DNA of 48,201 nt, from positions 1-48,201 of the forward strand of contig JAFUSC010000103.1 in NCBI GenBank assembly GCA_017467705.1. Direction: 5' to 3'. The stretch comes from Prevotella sp. (GTDB taxonomy: Bacteria; Bacteroidota; Bacteroidia; Bacteroidales; Bacteroidaceae). The notes below the pieces were generated by a model, which did no database searches, was not told the origin of the DNA, and saw only the letters and a list, made by a program, of their open reading frames with translations. This document shows positions 47,294-48,201 of this stretch, piece by piece (within the stretch, counting starts at the first letter, position 1; each line of letters opens with the position of its first letter). The translations under genes and the position numbers were made by a program.

Positions 47294-48193
47294 ATGAAAT
47301 TCTTAAGAAAGGAAGTCCAGATAGCATTAGTGGCCATTGTAGCCATCGTCGTCCTGTTTTTCGGCATGAAGTTCCTCAAGGGCCTCAGCCTGTTTTCCAA
47401 TGACCATGTCTACTTCATCAAGTTCAATGACATCAGCGGCCTGTCAGCTTCAAGCCCTGTCTATGCCAACGGTTTCCGCGTCGGCGTGGTACAGGACATC
47501 GTCTATAATTACGAACGGTCTGACGAGATTCTGGCTGTCGTCGGTCTCGACACACGTTTCCACATTCCCGAAGGCACACAGGCAGAACTGGAGAGCGACA
47601 TGCTGGGCAACATCAAGATCAACCTGTCCATGCCAGCCGACATGTCACGAGTGCTGGCTGTTGGTGACACGTTGATGGGTACGACGAATGGCGGCGCCTT
47701 GTCAAAGGCGGCTGAGATGATACCGGCCATTGAGCAGATGCTGCCTAAACTGGACTCCATACTTTCCAGCCTGAACACCATTCTGGCCGACCCGGCCATT
47801 GCCAGCTCCATGCGTAACGTGGACGTCATTACCGGCAACCTCACCACAACGACCTCGCAGCTCAACGTGCTCATGGCGCAGTTGAACCACGATGTGCCGG
47901 GCATGATGACCAAGGCCAACACCGTGCTCGACAATACCAGTCAGCTCACCGCCAACCTCAGCCAGCTTGACATAGCCTCAACAATGGCCAAAGCTGACCA
48001 GACGCTTGAAAACGTACGCCAGATGACCGCAGCGCTTAACAGCCAAGAGGGTTCACTGGGCCTGCTGATGCATGACCCGGGCCTTTACAACAACCTCAAT
48101 GCCACCATGCGCGACGCTGATTCCCTGCTCGTAGACCTGCGTCAGCATCCCAAGCGCTACGTCCATTTCTCTGTCTTCGGACGGAAGGAATAA
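47294..48193 (+). CDS. MlaD/MCE-family lipid-transport protein
   Basis: This 299-residue protein has one N-terminal transmembrane segment (residues 9-28, IALVAIVAIVVLFFGMKFL) and an MCE domain (residues 35-120; SGLSASSPVYANGFRVGVVQDI). MCE proteins form periplasmic hexameric rings that shuttle phospholipids between inner and outer membranes. The rest is a long helical region with repeats of MxxAxxxLxxxxxL type (residues 130-270), as in MlaD-like proteins of Bacteroidota. The start is the ATG 36 bp past the amidase stop, in the same operon. An MlaE/F permease and ATPase may lie past the window's edge, which ends 8 bp after the stop. Confidence 0.92.
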   Translation: MKFLRKEVQIALVAIVAIVVLFFGMKFLKGLSLFSNDHVYFIKFNDISGLSASSPVYANGFRVGVVQDIVYNYERSDEILAVVGLDTRFHIPEGTQAELESDMLGNIKINLSMPADMSRVLAVGDTLMGTTNGGALSKAAEMIPAIEQMLPKLDSILSSLNTILADPAIASSMRNVDVITGNLTTTTSQLNVLMAQLNHDVPGMMTKANTVLDNTSQLTANLSQLDIASTMAKADQTLENVRQMTAALNSQEGSLGLLMHDPGLYNNLNATMRDADSLLVDLRQHPKRYVHFSVFGRKE

Positions 48194-48201
48194 TAACTGC
48201 C

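Noticed and set aside
1-48201. RAYT or other transposase, tRNA or rRNA genes
   Set aside because: Looked for as a source of the palindromes and as landmarks; no IS200-like transposase motif and no tRNA-like or rRNA-like sequence was recognised by eye.

Overview
The window is a 48.2 kb piece of a Bacteroidales chromosome, most likely Prevotella or a close Prevotellaceae relative. Three things point there. Promoters follow the Bacteroidota pattern: the -7 box TAnnTTTG can be read upstream of at least sixteen genes, twice with a TTTG exactly 19 bp upstream. Gene families are typical of the group: PorE-like OmpA lipoprotein, DUF1573, bacterial alpha-2-macroglobulin, ADP-forming acyl-CoA synthetase, GH43. 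The coding DNA is moderately GC-rich with AT-rich intergenic gaps. No rRNA, tRNA, CRISPR array, insertion sequence or phage gene was seen.

Layout. 1-2725: 3' part of a subtilase gene, then xseA-xseB. 2699-3544: putative outer-membrane barrel (minus). 3709-5549: ilvE, trmB. 5558-8243: TPR lipoprotein and a cysteine-rich PAS-like membrane protein (minus). 8434-9552: Mrp/ApbC ATPase. 9559-10999: two unknown proteins (minus). 11131-15094: topB and a PorE-like lipoprotein. 15054-16956: envelope-stress-type cluster (DUF6249-like, PspC, ECF sigma, DUF5056-like; minus). 17510-20284: RsmF-like rRNA methyltransferase, thyA, folA. 20272-28976: ispH, meaB, DUF1573, alpha-2-macroglobulin (minus). 29438-30594: small membrane protein and an exported nitroreductase. 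30601-37917: MFP-RND-OMF-MATE efflux operon (minus), divergent from an AraC regulator (38100-38984). 39475-41646: ADP-forming acyl-CoA synthetase. 41656-44610: a nitroreductase-GH43 fusion broken by an in-frame amber codon (minus). 44771-48193: a ribonucleotide reductase lacking its catalytic barrel, folB, an amidase and an MlaD-like protein.

The genes are mostly housekeeping: nucleotide and folate metabolism (thyA, folA, folB), DNA repair and topology (xseAB, topB), RNA modification (trmB, rsmF-like), isoprenoids (ispH), and envelope functions (efflux, amidase, MCE, alpha-2-macroglobulin).

The unusual content is repeats. (1) Tandem arrays of fixed 22-bp units fill each of the three largest intergenic gaps (about 17.1, 29.2 and 39.2 kb), with one stray unit near 10.0 kb. 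Units share spacing and a small internal dyad but differ in sequence between loci. (2) Microarrays with units of 7, 8 or 9 bp lie between genes and inside genes. Most 7-mers fit RTKRARN on one strand. (3) GC-rich palindromes, often as inverted pairs like REPINs, sit inside at least seven genes. They keep the reading frame and add peptides such as NPSP-x-GEG to linkers and loops. No mobilising enzyme is in the window. These repeats, together with the barrel-less reductase, are the best candidates for undescribed biology here.
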